A stretch of DNA of 64,000 bases, taken from the NCBI RefSeq assembly GCF_000373365.1, contig NZ_KB891274.1, positions 51,560-115,559 on the forward strand, in the 5' to 3' direction. The notes below the pieces were generated by a model. It saw only the letters and a list, made by a program, of their open reading frames with translations. It was not told the DNA's origin and made no database searches. Positions 49,994 to 58,514 of the stretch are shown here, one piece after another. The translations under genes and the position numbers were made by a program. The stretch comes from Parafrankia discariae. Its GTDB lineage: Bacteria > Actinomycetota > Actinomycetes > Frankiales > Frankiaceae. Within the stretch, counting starts at the first letter, position 1. Every line of letters begins with the position of its first letter.

Positions 49994-50875
49994 TCAGCTG
50001 GAGACCTCCCGCACGATCACCCGGGACGCCGCGCGGCCCTCCGGCACCGGGATGAGCGGGTAGACGTGCACGGCACCGTCGCGGACCGTCAGGTCCACCT
50101 GGAGGCCCTCGGCGGCGGCCCGCTTCTGGAAACGCAGGACGTCGGGGTAGAGCAGATCGCGGGTGCCGACGTACACCTGCGTCGGGGCGATGCCGGTAAG
50201 CCGGCCGTTCAGTGGGCTGAGCCGCGGGGCGGCCGGGTCGTCACCGCCGGCCCAGGCCCGGCCGGCCTCCACCAGACCGACGCGGGTCAGCCAGGGGTCG
50301 CGGGCCTCCGCCGCCGCGACCGCCGGGTCGGCCAGGGTGAGGTCCAGCCACGGGGAGATGAGCAGGAGGCCGCGTGGCTGCGGCAGCCCGGGCCCGTCCA
50401 GGGTCTGCGCGAAGCCCAGCGCCAGCCCAGCGCCGGCGGAGTCCCCGGCGACGGTGACCGCCGCCGGGTCCATCTCCTCCAGCAGCCGCCGGTAGACCGC
50501 GGTGAGGAACGGATACGCCTCGCGGTAGGTGTGCCGCGGCGCGAGGCCGTAGTCGGGGACGTCGACCCGCACGCCGGCGGCGGCGAGCCGGGAGACCAGC
50601 GTCCAGTGCTGTGGCGCCATGCCGTTGATGTAGGAGCCGCCGTGGATGTAGACCGCGGCCCGCTCGGCGGGCCGGCCCTTCGGGGCGACGGTGTGGCAGG
50701 GAAACCCCGCGACCTGCCAACTGCTCACCGCGTGCCGCCGACGCAGGGCCGTGGGCGGCGGCGACGGCCGTTTGCGCGCCGCGATCCGCCGGTGGGCCCG
50801 TTCGACGGTGGCCGTTCCCGGTTTTCTGGTCACCCGAAGAATCCCGGCGACCGCCCTCATCTGCAAGCTGGTCAT
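49994..50875 (-). CDS. Alpha/beta hydrolase of the hormone-sensitive-lipase type
   Basis: A 293-residue esterase. The oxyanion motif HGGSY, the nucleophile GDSAGAG, Asp in VGTRDLLYPD and His in GAVHVYPLI make a complete HSL-family triad. No signal peptide is seen, so it is probably cytoplasmic. ATG at 50875. It is transcribed ahead of the lipoprotein esterase and diverges from the Pmt gene across 86 bp. Confidence 0.88.
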   Translation of the reverse strand: MTSLQMRAVAGILRVTRKPGTATVERAHRRIAARKRPSPPPTALRRRHAVSSWQVAGFPCHTVAPKGRPAERAAVYIHGGSYINGMAPQHWTLVSRLAAAGVRVDVPDYGLAPRHTYREAYPFLTAVYRRLLEEMDPAAVTVAGDSAGAGLALGFAQTLDGPGLPQPRGLLLISPWLDLTLADPAVAAAEARDPWLTRVGLVEAGRAWAGGDDPAAPRLSPLNGRLTGIAPTQVYVGTRDLLYPDVLRFQKRAAAEGLQVDLTVRDGAVHVYPLIPVPEGRAASRVIVREVSS

Positions 50876-50961
50876 CCACGCCCCTTCTGGGTGCTATTAG
50901 ACCAGACAGTCCGAAGGCCACCGGTTGTCCGTCGCGGCGGCCCAGTCCCTAGCCTGACCAG

Positions 50962-52593
50962 GTGACGGCAGCGACAACAGCTGATTTCGCCCGCTCCGAA
51001 ACCGATCAGGCCGAAACCGAACGGGCCGGGACCGAACGGCGGCGCCCACCCGGTCCCGACGCCCTGCGGGCGCGACTGTGCCCGCCGATGCCCGGCGACC
51101 GGAGACTCGGCTGGGTGGCCGCGCTCGCGGTCACCGCCGTCGCGGGCATCCTGCGGTTCTGGCAGCTGACCGAGCCACGGGGCATGAACTTCGACGAGGT
51201 CTACTACACCAGGGACGCCTGGGGCCTGATGACCTCGGGCTACGAGGTGAACAGCGGGACCTGCGCCGGCCCGGCCTTCGTGGTGCATCCACCCCTGGGC
51301 AAGTGGTTCATGGCCGCCTCCGAGAAGATCTTCGGTTACACCGACTGCGCCGGGGTCGCGCACGGCAACCCCGAGCTCGGCTGGCGGTTCGCCTCGGCGC
51401 TGTTCGGCACGCTGGCGGTACTGGTGCTCACCCGCACCGCACGGCGGATGTTCCGGTCCACCGTGCTCGGCTGCTTCGCGGGCCTGCTGCTGACCCTGGA
51501 CGGGCTGGAGTTCGTCCAGAGCCGGATCGGCATCCTCGACATCTTCCTGATGACAGGGCTCGTGCTCGCGCTGGCCTGCCTGGTGCTCGACCGCGATCAC
51601 GGCCGGGCCGCCCTCGCCGCGCGCGTCGCCGCGGGCCCGCCGTCCGGTGGCCCGCCGTCCAGGGCGGCCGAACGCTTCGTCCGCTACGGGCCGCGCGCCG
51701 GGCTGCGGCCCTGGCGGATCGCCGCCGGGCTGTGCCTCGGGGCGTCGATGGGCGTGAAGTGGAGCGCGCTCTACACGCTGGTCGGTCTCGCCGCGCTGGC
51801 CCTGGCCTGGGATGTCGGTGCCCGGCGCACCGCGGGCGCGCGGCGGCCGGTGCGCGGGGCGCTACGCCGCGACCTGCCGGCCTGGTCCGGCTGTTACATC
51901 CTGCTGCCGATCGTGACGTTCCTGGCCACCTGGACGGGCTGGTTCGTCACCGACGGCGGTTACGACCGGCACCTTCACGGCGACGGGTTCTTCGCCGCCT
52001 GGCACGGCTGGTGGGACTACCAGCAGGCGATCCTCGACTTCCACGAGCACCTGGACGCGCCGCACGTGGCGCAGTCCACCCCGCTGAGTTGGCTGGTGCT
52101 CGCCAGGCCGGTGGTCTACGCCTACGACAGCCCGAAGCTCGGCGAGCGGGGTTGCCACGCCGCCGCCGGCTGCTCCCGCGAGGTGCTGGCCCTGGGTAAT
52201 CCGGCGGTCTGGTGGGTCGGCACAGCCGCGCTGGTCGCGATGCTCGCGCTGTGGGTCAGCCGGCGCGACTGGCGGGCCGCCCTGGTACTCGTCGGCTTCG
52301 GCTCGTCGTTCCTGCCGTGGCTGGCGTTCCCGAACCGGACGATGTTCTTCTTCTACGCCCTGCCGTCACTGCCGTTCCTGATCCTCGGGATCACCGCGTC
52401 CGCCGGCCTCGCGCTCGGCCCCCGCGACGCGTCGGACACCCGCCGCATGATCGGGGCGTTGTCGTTCGGGCTCTACCTGGCCGCCGTCGCGCTGATGTTC
52501 GCCTACTTCTACCCGATCCTCGCCGCCCAGACGATTCCGCTGAGCTCCTGGCACGACCGCATGTGGTTCCCCGGCTGGATCGTCGCCCCCTAA
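50962..52593 (+). CDS. Dolichyl-phosphate-mannose-protein mannosyltransferase (Pmt)
   Basis: A 543-residue polytopic membrane protein, GT39. The catalytic Asp-Glu pair is in NFDEVYYTRDAW in the first loop, and HPPLGKWFMAASE, ASMGVKWSALYTL and AFPNRTMFFFYALPSLPFLIL are typical. It uses polyprenyl-phosphate mannose, made by the Ppm1 of this window, to O-mannosylate exported proteins. GTG at 50962 follows TAGCCT (50950-50955) by 6 bases with no Shine-Dalgarno, suggesting a leaderless mRNA. Confidence 0.93.
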   Translation: MTAATTADFARSETDQAETERAGTERRRPPGPDALRARLCPPMPGDRRLGWVAALAVTAVAGILRFWQLTEPRGMNFDEVYYTRDAWGLMTSGYEVNSGTCAGPAFVVHPPLGKWFMAASEKIFGYTDCAGVAHGNPELGWRFASALFGTLAVLVLTRTARRMFRSTVLGCFAGLLLTLDGLEFVQSRIGILDIFLMTGLVLALACLVLDRDHGRAALAARVAAGPPSGGPPSRAAERFVRYGPRAGLRPWRIAAGLCLGASMGVKWSALYTLVGLAALALAWDVGARRTAGARRPVRGALRRDLPAWSGCYILLPIVTFLATWTGWFVTDGGYDRHLHGDGFFAAWHGWWDYQQAILDFHEHLDAPHVAQSTPLSWLVLARPVVYAYDSPKLGERGCHAAAGCSREVLALGNPAVWWVGTAALVAMLALWVSRRDWRAALVLVGFGSSFLPWLAFPNRTMFFFYALPSLPFLILGITASAGLALGPRDASDTRRMIGALSFGLYLAAVALMFAYFYPILAAQTIPLSSWHDRMWFPGWIVAP

Positions 52594-52612
52594 GGCCCGG
52601 ATCGGCACTCGG

Positions 52613-52879
52613 GTGTCCGCGCCGAGGCGCGACGCCCGGTCACTGGGCGGCGCGCTCGAGAAGTCCGCCGCCTCGACCCGCAGCGGGCGGACTCCCTACA
52701 GTCAGTCGGGTGTACGCGACACAGATGACCTGGCGGACGCCGACGGCGGGGGCACCGACGTCACCGTCCGGCACGAGGGCATCCCGGACGGCGTGCCCGT
52801 CGCGGACAACGAGGCGGGCACCCGGATGGCCCTGGCCGGCCTGGCCGCGTTCCTGGAAGCGGGCCGCCCGGCGGGCTGA
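52613..52879 (+). pseudogene. Remnant of an AHSA1/SRPBCC-domain gene
   Basis: An 88-codon frame whose last 40 residues (GTDVTVRHEGIPDGVPVADN, then AGTRMALAGLAAFLEAG) match the C-terminal strand and long helix of AHSA1-type SRPBCC proteins. The first 45 residues are unrelated and the normal N-terminal 100 residues are missing. The frame is open from a GTG at 52613, but it can hardly fold. It is probably a decayed gene. The rest of the 306-bp gap (52594-52900) holds nothing else. Confidence 0.55.
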
Positions 52880-52900
52880 CGCGGCGCCCGGCACGCGGCG

Positions 52901-53719
52901 TCAGCGGGGAGCGGGTGGCTGGCAGCCGGGGCACCAGAACAGGTTCCGGCCGGCCAGCTGCACCGTGCGCACCTCGACGCCGCACACCAGGCAGGGCTGG
53001 CCCGTCCTGCGGTAGACGTAGACCTCTCCCCCATGGTCGTCGACGCGCGGTGGGCGGCCCATCGCCTCCGGGGTGTGCGCGGGGCGCACGGTGTCGATCC
53101 GGCCCGTCCGCGCCCCGTCGGCCATCAGCGCCACCAGGTCGGCCCAGATCTCGGCCCACTGGTCGCGGGCCAGCTCCCGGCCCGGCAGCAGCGGGTGGAT
53201 CCCGGCGCGGAACAGCACCTCGGCCCGGTAGATGTTGCCCGGCCCGGCGACGACCTTCTGGTCCAGCAGGAGCACGGCGATCGGGGTGCGGCTGCGCTCG
53301 ATCCGGCGCCAGGCCAGCGCCGGATCGGCGTCCGCGCGCAGCGGATCGGGGCCCAGCCGGTCGCGCAGCGCCTTCACCTCACCGGGTGCCAGCAGCTCGC
53401 AGGCGTTCGGCCCGCGCAGGTCGGCGTACCCGGTGTCGGCGGCCAGCCGCAGGCGGACGGCTCCCGTCGGCACGGGCGCCGGGCCGGGACCGAGTGCGTA
53501 CGTGCCGTAGATGCCCAGGTGGATGTGGAGGACCTGCTCGTCGCCGAACCCCAGCAGCAGGTGCTTGCCGTGCGCCTCCGCCTCGGTCAGCACCCGCCCG
53601 TCCAGCATGCGCGCACCGTCGGTGAACCGGCCCTGCGGGCTCGAGACGGTCACCGGCCGGCCACGGAACATCCGCTGATGGACGGCGGCCAACCTGTGCA
53701 CAGTGTGACCTTCGGGCAT
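52901..53719 (-). CDS. nei: Formamidopyrimidine-DNA glycosylase/endonuclease VIII (Nei2 type)
   Basis: A 272-residue Fpg/Nei glycosylase-lyase for oxidised bases. Pro2-Glu3 follow the initiator Met (MPEGHTVHR), LLLDQKVVAGPGNIYRAEVL is the helix-two-turn-helix, and the C-terminal zinc finger is CLVCG with CPGC. The VHRLA start and residue pattern resemble mycobacterial Nei2. The ATG at 53719 is fixed by the mechanism, since Pro2 must be N-terminal. It is a single gene. Confidence 0.94.
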   Translation of the reverse strand: MPEGHTVHRLAAVHQRMFRGRPVTVSSPQGRFTDGARMLDGRVLTEAEAHGKHLLLGFGDEQVLHIHLGIYGTYALGPGPAPVPTGAVRLRLAADTGYADLRGPNACELLAPGEVKALRDRLGPDPLRADADPALAWRRIERSRTPIAVLLLDQKVVAGPGNIYRAEVLFRAGIHPLLPGRELARDQWAEIWADLVALMADGARTGRIDTVRPAHTPEAMGRPPRVDDHGGEVYVYRRTGQPCLVCGVEVRTVQLAGRNLFWCPGCQPPAPR

Positions 53720-53828
53720 AGTCGGCCGAGCATACCGACGGGCTGGTTCACGGCCCGGCCGAGCACGGGACCCTCCCCTGGCACGACGCGCCGCCGCCTG
53801 GCGGACCAGGTGGGACGGTCTGGCACCG

Positions 53829-55565
53829 TCACACGCCTGTGTCGGGGGCCGGAGTGCCCACCGGGACGTACTCTCCCTTCCCGGCCGGCTCGTCCTGCCC
53901 GTTCGCGTCCTGCCCGGCGGCGGTGTCGACGGCCGGTCGCTCATCGGCGCCGGCGGCGGCAGCGCCGGCCGGTCGCTCATCGTCCGCAGCGGCGGGAGCG
54001 GCGGTGGGCTTCCGGGCATGGCGGGGCAGAAAGACGCTGGACACGAGACCGAGCACGGTCAGGCCGACGACCCACCAGAACGTGGCGCCGAAGGCATGAG
54101 CGATCTTGTCCGCGACCGTCGCGGGCAGGTCCGTTCCTTCGGATGCGTTCAGCATGCCGCCGTCCGAGCCGGGGAGCCGGCCGGTGATCCCGTGCTGTAG
54201 CTCCACCGCGAGCAGGGCGGTGGCTATGGAGCCACCGACCCGCTGCAGAATGTTGAGCGTCGTGGTGGCCCGCGGCACGGCGGTGGGCCGGAGCGTCACG
54301 TAGGCGGCGCTCATCGCCGGCATCATCGAGGCTCCGAAGCCCAGGCCGCGCACGAACAGCAGCGCCCCGAGCACGACCGTGTCGGTGTGCGCGTCGACCT
54401 GCGTGAAGGCGACCGTGCCGAGCAGGCAGACGGCCATCCCGACCGGTACGACGTAGCCGGCTCCGCGGCGGTCGGCGATCCGCCCGGCGATCGGCATGCC
54501 CATCATCGCGCCCACCCCCTGCGGGACGAGCGACAGGCCGGCGGCGAGCGCGCTCTGCCCGCGGGCGACCTGGAAGTACAGCGGCAGCAGGAACATCCCA
54601 CCGAACAGGCCGGCGCCGACCATGAACGTGGTCACGCCGGCGACGGTGAAGACGCGGTCACCGAACAGGCGGAGGTCGAGCAGTGCGTCCTCGCGGCGCA
54701 GGGCGTGCACGACGAAGGCCGCCAGCGCGACCACGCCGGCCGCGACGCTGATCTGGACCTTCAGCGAGCCGAAGCCGTCACCCGAGCCGGCTTCGGACAG
54801 GCCGTAGACGAGGGCCGCGAGGCCGGGTGAGATCAGCAGCAGGCCGGGGACGTCGAGCCGGTGGTGCGACTGCCCGCGGTCCTCGCGCGGCAGCACCCGC
54901 CACGACGCGACCAGCGCGACCGCCCCGATCGGCAGGTTGACGAAGAAGATCCAGCGCCAGTCGAGGTTGTCGACGAGCAGGCCGCCGATGACCGGGCCGA
55001 GGATCGGGGCGACCAGCGCGGGCACACCGATGAGGTTCATGACCCGGCCGATGCGCTGCGGGCCGGCGGCGCTGGCCAGCAGGGTCATGCAGATCGGCAT
55101 GATCATGCCGCCGCCGAGGCCCTGGAGCACCCGGAAGGCGATCAGGCTGCCGGCCGACCAGGCGGCACCGCACAGCGCGCTGCCGGCCAGGAACAGCACC
55201 AGCGAGATGTTCCACATCCGGGTCGCGCCGAACCGCTCGACCGACCAGCCGGTCAGCGGGATGACGACGGCGAGGGCCAGCAGGTAGCCGGTGGACACCC
55301 AGGAGATCGTCGACAGCGAGGCGTCGAAGTCCCGCCCGAGGGTGTTGATGGCGACGGCCACGATCGTCGTGTCGAGGATGGCCATGATCGCGCCGAGGGT
55401 GACCGTGAGAGCGAGGCGGCGCAGCGCCGGATCGATCTCGGTCGCGTCAGGCGCGGCGGCTTCGAGCCCGGCGGGGCCGGGCCCAGCGGCTTCGGGCACG
55501 GCGGCGGCGACCGGTGCGGGGACCTCGGCGGGCGACACCCCCGCTTCGTGCGCTTGATCGGACAC
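53829..55565 (-). CDS. MFS drug exporter, EmrB/QacA (DHA2) type
   Basis: A 578-residue 14-helix transporter. Motif A and C regions are visible (LDTTIVAVAINTLGRDF, WVSTGYLLALAVVIPLTGW, GGGMIMPICMTLL, GPVIGGLLVDNLDWRWIFFVNLPIG). It should export drugs or lipophilic compounds by proton antiport. GTG at 55565, with GGGAG 5 bases upstream, is preferred over an ATG 11 codons earlier. A hydrophilic tail of 60 residues ends the protein. A MarR regulator diverges from it, the usual control for this family. Confidence 0.92.
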   Translation of the reverse strand: MSDQAHEAGVSPAEVPAPVAAAVPEAAGPGPAGLEAAAPDATEIDPALRRLALTVTLGAIMAILDTTIVAVAINTLGRDFDASLSTISWVSTGYLLALAVVIPLTGWSVERFGATRMWNISLVLFLAGSALCGAAWSAGSLIAFRVLQGLGGGMIMPICMTLLASAAGPQRIGRVMNLIGVPALVAPILGPVIGGLLVDNLDWRWIFFVNLPIGAVALVASWRVLPREDRGQSHHRLDVPGLLLISPGLAALVYGLSEAGSGDGFGSLKVQISVAAGVVALAAFVVHALRREDALLDLRLFGDRVFTVAGVTTFMVGAGLFGGMFLLPLYFQVARGQSALAAGLSLVPQGVGAMMGMPIAGRIADRRGAGYVVPVGMAVCLLGTVAFTQVDAHTDTVVLGALLFVRGLGFGASMMPAMSAAYVTLRPTAVPRATTTLNILQRVGGSIATALLAVELQHGITGRLPGSDGGMLNASEGTDLPATVADKIAHAFGATFWWVVGLTVLGLVSSVFLPRHARKPTAAPAAADDERPAGAAAAGADERPAVDTAAGQDANGQDEPAGKGEYVPVGTPAPDTGV

Positions 55566-55639
55566 ATGAGCTCCCGGAACGATGCGACGGACGGCCACCG
55601 GCTCCGCCGGCGGCCTGGTCGAGGCCCAGCATCCGTCGA

Positions 55640-55709
55640 TAGTTGAGATCTGTCAAACATATAGTGGTAACAACTAAACCTTTACCGGCCGCCGCCGACC
55701 AGGTACCGT
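55640..55709. promoter_or_regulatory. Divergent MFS-MarR control region
   Basis: TAGTTG (55640-55645) and CAACTA (55671-55676) form an inverted repeat in an AT-rich stretch. For the MarR gene, TTTACC (55681-55686), 17 bases, then TACCGT (55704-55709) fit a promoter whose start would fall at the GTG (55716). On the minus strand TTGACA is present within the repeat as a -35 for the exporter. Confidence 0.5.
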
Positions 55710-55715
55710 CAAGGA

Positions 55716-56189
55716 GTGATCGAATCGGCCGCGGGAGAGGCCTGGCGCGCCATGCAGGCCCTGGTGATGGGCGGCGAGGGGCACAACCGGCTGCACCAGA
55801 TCTGCCAGGAGGTCGAGCTCACCCCGGCCGCCCTCAAGATGCTGCTGGTGCTCTCCTCCGGGGCCCGGCCCATGCGCGACCTGGTCAGCGCGTTCCGCTT
55901 CGACCCGTCCTACCTGACGGGCGTGGTCGACACCCTGGAGCGGCGCGGCCTGGCCCGGCGCGAGCCGCACCCGACCGACCGGCGGGCCAAGACGGTCACG
56001 GTCACCGACGAGGGCCGGCTGGTGGTGGCCCGGGCCCAGACGCTCATGGCCGTCCCGCCGGCGTCGTTCGACGTCCTCTCCCCCGCGGAGCAGGAGCAGC
56101 TATTCGGCCTGCTGCTGCGCGTCCTCGACGCCGAACCCGACATCCCCGCCGCGATGCGCCCCCAGCCGTTCGCGGCCAGCGGCGACTGA
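55716..56189 (+). CDS. MarR-family transcriptional regulator
   Basis: A 157-residue MarR protein: ELTPAALKMLLVLSSGARPM, LVSAFRFDPSYLTGVVDTLERRG (recognition helix), then the wing LARREPHPTDRRAKTVTVTDEG. GTG at 55716 lies six bases after a TACCGT -10-like hexamer and has no usable spacing to a Shine-Dalgarno, so it may be leaderless; ATG at 55752 is the alternative. It probably represses the divergent exporter. Its 3' end overlaps the convergent NUDIX gene by 90 bp. Confidence 0.88.
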   Translation: MIESAAGEAWRAMQALVMGGEGHNRLHQICQEVELTPAALKMLLVLSSGARPMRDLVSAFRFDPSYLTGVVDTLERRGLARREPHPTDRRAKTVTVTDEGRLVVARAQTLMAVPPASFDVLSPAEQEQLFGLLLRVLDAEPDIPAAMRPQPFAASGD

Positions 56190-56948
56190 CCGCGGGGCGC
56201 CGGCCGGCGGTGCCGCGTACCGGCGGACGATCGGCTCCAGATAGTCCGCCCACGGGCCGCCGAGAGCCGCCAGATCGGCCCGGGAGCGGACCAGGGCGAT
56301 CCGGTCCAGTTCCGGATCGCGCCCCAGCGCCGTCTCCGCGGACACGAGGGCGTCGAACCGTTCACGCAGCGGGGACGCCGGTCCGGGCGGCGCGAGGAAC
56401 AGGACACCGACGTCGCCGCGCTCCCCGCGCAGAACCAACCACAGCGGCAGGTCACCGAGGGGCACGTCGATGCCGGTCTCCTCGGCCAGTTCCCGAGCGG
56501 CATGGCGGCGCAGCGCGGCCACGTCGAGGGGCCGCGGGTCATCGGGTGGTTCGACCGATCCACCGGGCAGCTGCCAGCGACCGGGTGCCGCCGTCCACGA
56601 CGCCATCCGCCCGATCAACAGGCTCCCGTCGTCGGTCGGCTGCACGACGCTGACGAACAGGGACGACAGCCCCGGGTTGGCACCCGGGACCTGCCGCAGG
56701 CCGTGAAACCGGTAGGTGGTCCTCGCCCAGGCGAGGACCAGGCTGTGGGGGCCGTCCCAGTCCAGCCCGGCGCACGCCACCACCGGCCCGTCGAACAGGC
56801 TGGGGTTGTCCCGCACCGCCTCGTCCCACACCCGGTCCATGGCCAGCCGGTCCTCAGGCGGCATCCGGGGCGGGGCTGCCTCGACCAGCCGGAGCCGGCG
56901 CACCTCCAGGAGTTCGACGCCGGGAGGCCGCGGGGACGGTTCACTCAC
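56100..56948 (-). CDS. NUDIX hydrolase
   Basis: A 282-residue protein with an actinomycete-type N-terminal extension (about 110 residues, GPVVACAGLDWDGPHSLVLA) and a NUDIX domain whose box is GGSVEP followed, after a seven-residue enlarged loop, by LRRHAARELAEETGID, keeping the REUxEExG core. The substrate is a nucleoside-diphosphate derivative of unknown kind. The C-terminal 30 residues run antisense through the end of the MarR gene. GTG at 56948. Confidence 0.82.
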   Translation of the reverse strand: MSEPSPRPPGVELLEVRRLRLVEAAPPRMPPEDRLAMDRVWDEAVRDNPSLFDGPVVACAGLDWDGPHSLVLAWARTTYRFHGLRQVPGANPGLSSLFVSVVQPTDDGSLLIGRMASWTAAPGRWQLPGGSVEPPDDPRPLDVAALRRHAARELAEETGIDVPLGDLPLWLVLRGERGDVGVLFLAPPGPASPLRERFDALVSAETALGRDPELDRIALVRSRADLAALGGPWADYLEPIVRRYAAPPAGAPRSVAAGRERLGAHRGGDVGFGVEDAQQQAE

Positions 56949-57082
56949 CGGCCCATGCTGGCACGGCGGAACCGAGCCGCAACTGGATCACCGGCACGGC
57001 CGCCGGCTGCCCGGGCACCCTGGTTGTCAGGTTCCCGGGCTCTCGGGTGGAACGGAGCTCGCCCGGCCGGAGCGGCTCGAGG

Positions 57083-58228
57083 TCAGAGCAGCTCGAGGAT
57101 GGTCGCGTTCGCCTGGCCGCCGCCCTCGCACATGGTCTGCAGGCCGTAACGGATCCCGTTGTCGCGCATGTGGTGGATCAGGGTGGTCATCAGCCGGGCG
57201 CCGGAGCCGCCGAGCGGGTGGCCGAGGGCGATCGCGCCGCCGTTGGGGTTCACGACCTTCGGGTCGGCGCCGATGTCGGCCAGCCAGGCCAGCGGCACGG
57301 AGGCGAACGCCTCGTTGACCTCGAAGGCGCCGATGTCGTCGAGCTTCAGGCCGGCCTTCGCCAGCACCTTCCGCGTGGCGGGGATCGGCGCGGTCAGCAT
57401 GATCACCGGGTCGGTGCCGGCGAGGACGGCGGTGTGCACCCGGACGAGCGGGCGCAGACCCAGCTCGGCGGCCTTCTCGCTGGTCGTCATCAGCAGCGCC
57501 GCCGAGCCGTCGGAGATCTGGGACGAGTTCGCCGCCGTGATCACGCCGTCCGGCCTGAAGGCGGTCCGGAGCTGGGCGAGGCCCTCGACCGTGCCGCCGC
57601 GGCGGATGCCCTCGTCCTTGCTGACCACGGTGCCGTCGGCCAGGGTGACCGGGAGGATCTGCCCGTCGAAGCGGCCGTCGTCCTGCGCCGCCGCGGCCCG
57701 CTCGTGCGAGAGGATCGCGAACTCGTCGAGCTGGGTCCGGGACAGGCCCCAGCGCTGCGCGATCATCTCGGCGCCGATGCCCTGGTCCGGGAAGACACCG
57801 TTGTAGCGGGCCAGGTACCGCTCGCCGAAGGGGACCTTGCCCTGCAGGGAGGAGCCCATCGGCACCCGGGACATCGACTCGACACCGCCGGCGACGACCA
57901 CGTCGTACTGCCCGGCGATCAGCCCGGCGGCGGCGAAGTGCACCGCCTGCTGGCTCGACCCGCACTGCCGGTCGACGGTCACACCGGTGACGGTCTCCGG
58001 CCAGCCGGCGCCGAGCGCGGCGTTGCGGGCGATGTCGAAGGTCTGCTCGCCCACCTGGCCGACGCAGCCCCACACCACGTCGTCCACCACGGCCGGGTCG
58101 ACGCCGGCCCGCTCCGCGAGGCTCGCCAGCACGTGCGCCGAGAGATCCGTCGGATGCACACCCGACAGGGACCCATTGCGCTTACCGGTCGGCGTGCGGA
58201 GAGCCTCCACGATCACCGCGTCACGCAT
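57083..58228 (-). CDS. Acetyl-CoA C-acetyltransferase (thiolase)
   Basis: A 381-residue thiolase II. The acyl-accepting Cys is in TVDRQCGSSQQAVH near 89, the catalytic His in GGAIALGHPLGGSGAR, NEAFA precedes it, and the second Cys is in QTMCEGGGQANA. It catalyses thiolytic cleavage or Claisen condensation in fatty-acid or steroid metabolism. ATG at 58228 has GAGGAG 8 bases upstream. A 16-bp palindrome lies about 150 bp upstream. A P450 gene lies next, in the same direction but 286 bp away (58229-58514). Confidence 0.94.
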   Translation of the reverse strand: MRDAVIVEALRTPTGKRNGSLSGVHPTDLSAHVLASLAERAGVDPAVVDDVVWGCVGQVGEQTFDIARNAALGAGWPETVTGVTVDRQCGSSQQAVHFAAAGLIAGQYDVVVAGGVESMSRVPMGSSLQGKVPFGERYLARYNGVFPDQGIGAEMIAQRWGLSRTQLDEFAILSHERAAAAQDDGRFDGQILPVTLADGTVVSKDEGIRRGGTVEGLAQLRTAFRPDGVITAANSSQISDGSAALLMTTSEKAAELGLRPLVRVHTAVLAGTDPVIMLTAPIPATRKVLAKAGLKLDDIGAFEVNEAFASVPLAWLADIGADPKVVNPNGGAIALGHPLGGSGARLMTTLIHHMRDNGIRYGLQTMCEGGGQANATILELL

Positions 58229-58372
58229 GACAGTCGCTCCTCAGAATCGGTACAGCTACTCGCTGGGTTCTCACCAGGGATCCGGCGCACAGGATCCCGC
58301 CACCCGCCGGGTGCGCGCGACGCGGAACGGGCGTGAGGCCCGTGGCAGCCACCATGACGGCGAGCCATTGGG

Positions 58373-58388
58373 AAGTAAACGTACACTT
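58373..58388. promoter_or_regulatory. Palindrome AAGTNNACGTNNACTT upstream of thiolase
   Basis: The 16 bases at 58373-58388 are symmetrical except for the two NN pairs and lie in an AT-rich patch 145 bp before the thiolase start. The form resembles TetR-type operators of lipid-degradation genes. No linked regulator is adjacent. Confidence 0.4.
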
Positions 58389-58514
58389 TCTTAGTGTCCG
58401 CGGCCATCCTCCGGGAGCCACGCCGAATCTCCTCAGTGTCCAGAACGCCTGGGCGGCACGGGGTAATCCGGGCCCGCCCCGAGCTCCTCCCCGGCCCACG
58501 CGAGGTCCGGGACC

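Noticed and set aside
52640..52894. Minus-strand 84-codon frame over the AHSA1 remnant
   Set aside because: It has no recognisable domain, while the + strand frame contains a clear AHSA1 C-terminal segment.
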